From Sphingobacterium sp. SGG-5 (lineage in GTDB: Bacteria > Bacteroidota > Bacteroidia > Sphingobacteriales > Sphingobacteriaceae), in the NCBI RefSeq assembly GCF_011043525.1, contig NZ_JAAKGO010000001.1:62001-126000 (forward strand): a stretch of DNA of 64,000 bases, in the 5' to 3' direction. Of the stretch, positions 61,428 to 64,000 are shown piece after piece (position 1 is the stretch's first letter; every line of letters starts with the position of its first letter). The position numbers and the translations under genes were made by a program. The notes below the pieces were generated by a model, which was given only the letters and a program-made list of their open reading frames with translations, searched no databases and was not told the DNA's origin.

Positions 61428-62429
61428 CTATACATGCATCCGCGCGAGAGGCGCCACATCCTGGCCGACAAAATCACCCCTACGGAATTTATGATAACCG
61501 GCAATAGCTATCATAGCTGCATTGTCCGTACAATATTCAAACTTGGGGATAAAAACACGCCACGCATGCCGTTCGCCCATTTCCATCAACGCTTGACGCA
61601 ATCCCGAGTTGGCCGACACCCCGCCCGCAATCGCGATATCTTTTACACCCGTTTGTTTGGCAGCCTGTTTTAATTTATTCAACAAAATAGTGACGATACG
61701 ATATTGTACCGAAGCACAGATATCATCGATATTGTCTTTCAAAAAGTCCGGGTTCTCTTTGAGTTTGCCTTGTACCATATAGAGAATAGCAGTCTTCAGT
61801 CCCGAAAAACTGAAATTTAGATCGGGTATTTGTGGTTCAGGAAGCTGGAACGCAAGTCTGTTTCCTAATTGCGCATGCTTATCAATCAAAGGTCCTCCCG
61901 GATAGGGCAGATTCAATATTTTTGCTGTCTTGTCGAAAGCTTCTCCTGCAGCATCATCCAATGTTTCCCCCAAGAGCTCCATATCAAAATAATCCTTCAC
62001 CAAAACAATCTGCGTATGACCGCCCGATACCGTCAAACAAAGAAAAGGGAAGTCAGGCTTGGGCTCATCAATAAAATGTGCTAAAATATGAGCCTGCATA
62101 TGATTTACCTCAATTAGAGGGAGTTGTCTGGCCAACGCAAAGGCTTTCGCAAAAGAAGTTCCTACTAAAAGAGAACCTAATAATCCCGGACCACGCGTAA
62201 AAGCAACCGCATCTATATCATTTTTTGTAATTTTGGCCTGTTGAATAGCTTGGTCTACGGTGGGGATAATATTTTGCTGATGGGCACGTGAAGCCAATTC
62301 GGGTACTACACCTCCATATTTCGCATGAATTGCTTGACTCGCAATAATATTTGACCTAATTTCGCCGTCTATACATATAGAAGCTGAAGTTTCGTCACAT
62401 GAGGATTCTATTCCAAGGATAACAGCCAT
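61428..62429 (-). CDS. tsaD: tRNA N6-adenosine threonylcarbamoyltransferase TsaD
   Basis: Catalytic subunit for t6A37 formation in tRNA, acting with TsaB, TsaC and TsaE. The 333-residue ASKHA protein begins ILGIESSCDETSASI and has GVVPELASRAHQQNI, TRGPGLLGSLLVG, the metal ligands His110 and His114 in NHMQAHILAH, LCLTVSGGHTQIVLV, GEAFDKTAKIL with PYPGGP, and the C-terminal GGVSANSGLR and TDNAAMIAIAG with its Asp ligand. Its partner tsaB is also here at 20959-21660. It is divergent from the tamB-like gene. Confidence 0.98.
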   Translation of the reverse strand: MAVILGIESSCDETSASICIDGEIRSNIIASQAIHAKYGGVVPELASRAHQQNIIPTVDQAIQQAKITKNDIDAVAFTRGPGLLGSLLVGTSFAKAFALARQLPLIEVNHMQAHILAHFIDEPKPDFPFLCLTVSGGHTQIVLVKDYFDMELLGETLDDAAGEAFDKTAKILNLPYPGGPLIDKHAQLGNRLAFQLPEPQIPDLNFSFSGLKTAILYMVQGKLKENPDFLKDNIDDICASVQYRIVTILLNKLKQAAKQTGVKDIAIAGGVSANSGLRQALMEMGERHAWRVFIPKFEYCTDNAAMIAIAGYHKFRRGDFVGQDVAPLARMHV

Positions 62430-62459
62430 CTGGGAAGTAATTTTTAAGGATACAAAAAT

Positions 62460-64000
62460 ATCAAAAAAATACTGAAAATAACGTCGATTACCCTGCTTAG
62501 CATTTTATTGCTGATGTTTCTTGGCATTTTCTCCCTACGGTTTTCATCCGTGCAGACCTACTTGACACGCAAAATTGCCAACTATCTTTCCAGCGAATTG
62601 CATAACGATATATCCTTAAACCGCATTTATTTCAAACCGTTCTCCAGCGTGGAATTGACAGGCCTCCGCATGAAAGACGCACAGGGAGAAGATATGATTA
62701 CCGTTGAAAAGCTTCAGGCAGGTTTCAGTTTATCTTATATCTTTATCAACAAGCTGGTCATCAACGAAATTAGGCTCGAAGACGCATATGTCCATCTGAA
62801 TATTTATCAAGACAGCACTAATCTCACTTCATTAGTCCGATATTTTACGGATGGGTCCAAGAAAGTACCAAAGGACAAAAAGAAATTAAAGCTTGATATA
62901 GAGCGTATAGCGATTGTCAACAACCATTTCAAGCTGACAAACCACAACTATACCCATCACAACCGTGGCGTCGATTTTTCCGATCTGGATATAACAGAAA
63001 TATCCGGTATATTCGAAAATATCCGTATAGATTCCATCGCACAAGCCGATATTCACGAGTTTACGCTAAAAGAAAAGTCAGGATTATATATTCGAGAACT
63101 GACAACAAAGGCATTGTATTCCAACCGTACAATGGAGTTTCAAGAGCTATATTTAGCGACCAATAATTCCGTCGTACAGGACTACTTAAAGTTTGATTAT
63201 GCGGATATAACAGACTTTAACGACTTTATTCGAAAAGTTCATATCAACAGTCATCTTAAAGACAGCTATGTCGATTCACGCGATATCGAATTTTTCGCTC
63301 CGACGATGAAGTATGTGGTCTTCGAGACGACCGTTCAACAAGGAGACATTACGGGAACAGTCGCCGATTTAAAAGCAAAGAATGTCGCGTTGGTCACAGC
63401 CAAAAAAACAGCGCTGATAGGAGATTTTACCATTCGAGGTCTTCCAGATATTCATAAAACTATCTTTGATTTTAATCTCGAAAAACTGCAGACGACACCA
63501 GAGGATGTCGAAACACTCGTTCCTAAATTTGCCAACAAGCGATCTTTTGTCTTACCAGAGGAAATGCATCGCCTTAAAGAAGTGGTTTTCAATGGGAAGT
63601 TCCGGGGATTGTATAACGACTTCCATGTTGATGGAAAGTTCAACACTGCATTGGGACAACTAATGACTAACAGTCAGATCAAGATTAATAAATTATTAAG
63701 CTATAAAGGACAAGTCCAATCCGAACAATTCAACGTAGGTAAATTTCTAAATAGAGATATCATCGGAAGTACAGACCTTGACGTGTCTTTCGACGGATCC
63801 GGATTGCTGTTCAAAGATCTGAGCCTCGAAGCCAAAGGCATGCTGACCAACAGTCAATTTCATGGCTACACCTACAGCATGGTAAAGTTCGAAGGACAGA
63901 TCGGCCAACGTGCGCTGGAAGTGAATGGCGCTATTCAAGATGATAATCTGAAAATGACGTATAATACCGTTATCAATTGGAATAACACAACGCCAAATTA
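62460..64000 (+). CDS. TamB/DUF490-like translocation and assembly protein, N-terminal part (3' end outside window)
   Basis: An open frame of at least 513 codons running off the window end. The N-terminus is a TM anchor (KKILKITSITLLSILLLMFLGIFSLRF). An AsmA/TamB-type start of the periplasmic part follows (VQTYLTRKIANYLSSELHNDISLNRIYFKPFSSVELTGLRMKDAQG), then long beta-helical repeats. No ATG, GTG or TTG occurs between the in-frame stop at 62445 and the middle of the TM (TTG 62508, ATG 62514). By comparison with family N-termini (MKKILKI-like), the start is probably ATC at 62460, with AAGGA 9 bases upstream. Family call firm, start uncertain. Confidence 0.8.
   Translation, partial: MKKILKITSITLLSILLLMFLGIFSLRFSSVQTYLTRKIANYLSSELHNDISLNRIYFKPFSSVELTGLRMKDAQGEDMITVEKLQAGFSLSYIFINKLVINEIRLEDAYVHLNIYQDSTNLTSLVRYFTDGSKKVPKDKKKLKLDIERIAIVNNHFKLTNHNYTHHNRGVDFSDLDITEISGIFENIRIDSIAQADIHEFTLKEKSGLYIRELTTKALYSNRTMEFQELYLATNNSVVQDYLKFDYADITDFNDFIRKVHINSHLKDSYVDSRDIEFFAPTMKYVVFETTVQQGDITGTVADLKAKNVALVTAKKTALIGDFTIRGLPDIHKTIFDFNLEKLQTTPEDVETLVPKFANKRSFVLPEEMHRLKEVVFNGKFRGLYNDFHVDGKFNTALGQLMTNSQIKINKLLSYKGQVQSEQFNVGKFLNRDIIGSTDLDVSFDGSGLLFKDLSLEAKGMLTNSQFHGYTYSMVKFEGQIGQRALEVNGAIQDDNLKMTYNTVINWNNTTPN

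Noticed and set aside
1..64000. tRNA, rRNA, CRISPR array, prophage or transposase genes
   Set aside because: None recognised; no cloverleaf-type sequence, repeat-spacer array, integrase or transposase seen in reading the window, though short RNAs could be missed by eye.

Overview
The window is a chromosomal segment from a member of the Bacteroidota, most likely Sphingobacteriaceae (Sphingobacterium, Pedobacter or Olivibacter type). The evidence is the dcw gene order without ddl, a 652-residue GyrB, an HYC_CC_PP protein, a PorV/PorQ-like protein, a lipoprotein azurin, and several promoters of the Bacteroidota form TTG-N19-21-TAnnTTTG. Coding density is high. I see no tRNA, rRNA, CRISPR array, transposase or prophage gene.

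Layout. 1-1226: end of ftsK, then a lolA-like gene. 1244-7478: hexuronate catabolism, with a LacI regulator, exuT-uxuA-uxuB leftward and kdgK-eda rightward from a shared intergenic region. 7892-10141: membrane pyrophosphatase. 10229-17031 (leftward): PorV/PorQ-like protein, HhH-barrel protein, ComEC and RecQ, a candidate DNA-uptake operon. 17166-23826: gyrB, OmpH-like lipoprotein, corA, tsaB, yidD, rnpA, rpmH, mscL and a NarL-type regulator. 23889-39864 (leftward): a complete dcw cluster from mraZ to ftsZ. 40111-44706: aspS, a LutB-like protein, kdsC and maf. 44699-47804: a TonB-dependent receptor with an HMA domain and an HYC_CC_PP protein. 47891-56570: a tiny membrane protein, floA, a hybrid histidine kinase, azurin, lpdA, an M20 peptidase, plsC and small proteins. 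56614-60428: trpDFBA behind a leader-peptide attenuator. 60447-64000: tonB, tsaD and the start of a TamB-like gene.

How the genes work together. UxuB and UxuA take fructuronate to 2-keto-3-deoxygluconate, and KdgK and Eda take that to pyruvate and glyceraldehyde 3-phosphate. The dcw cluster supplies the cytoplasmic muropeptide pathway, the lipid steps and the divisome. TsaB and TsaD belong to the t6A complex. TonB would energise receptors such as the HMA-containing one.

The strongest unlisted signal is the trp attenuator at 56614-56787: a promoter, a 15-codon leader peptide with tandem Trp codons, mutually exclusive antiterminator and terminator hairpins, then trpD. Others are MraZ boxes and DnaA-box-like 9-mers in the dcw cluster, a homologous intergenic repeat in two dcw spacers, an 11-bp triplication between ftsQ and ftsA, loss of two cluster cysteines in the LutB-like protein, and an apparent non-canonical start in the tamB-like gene.
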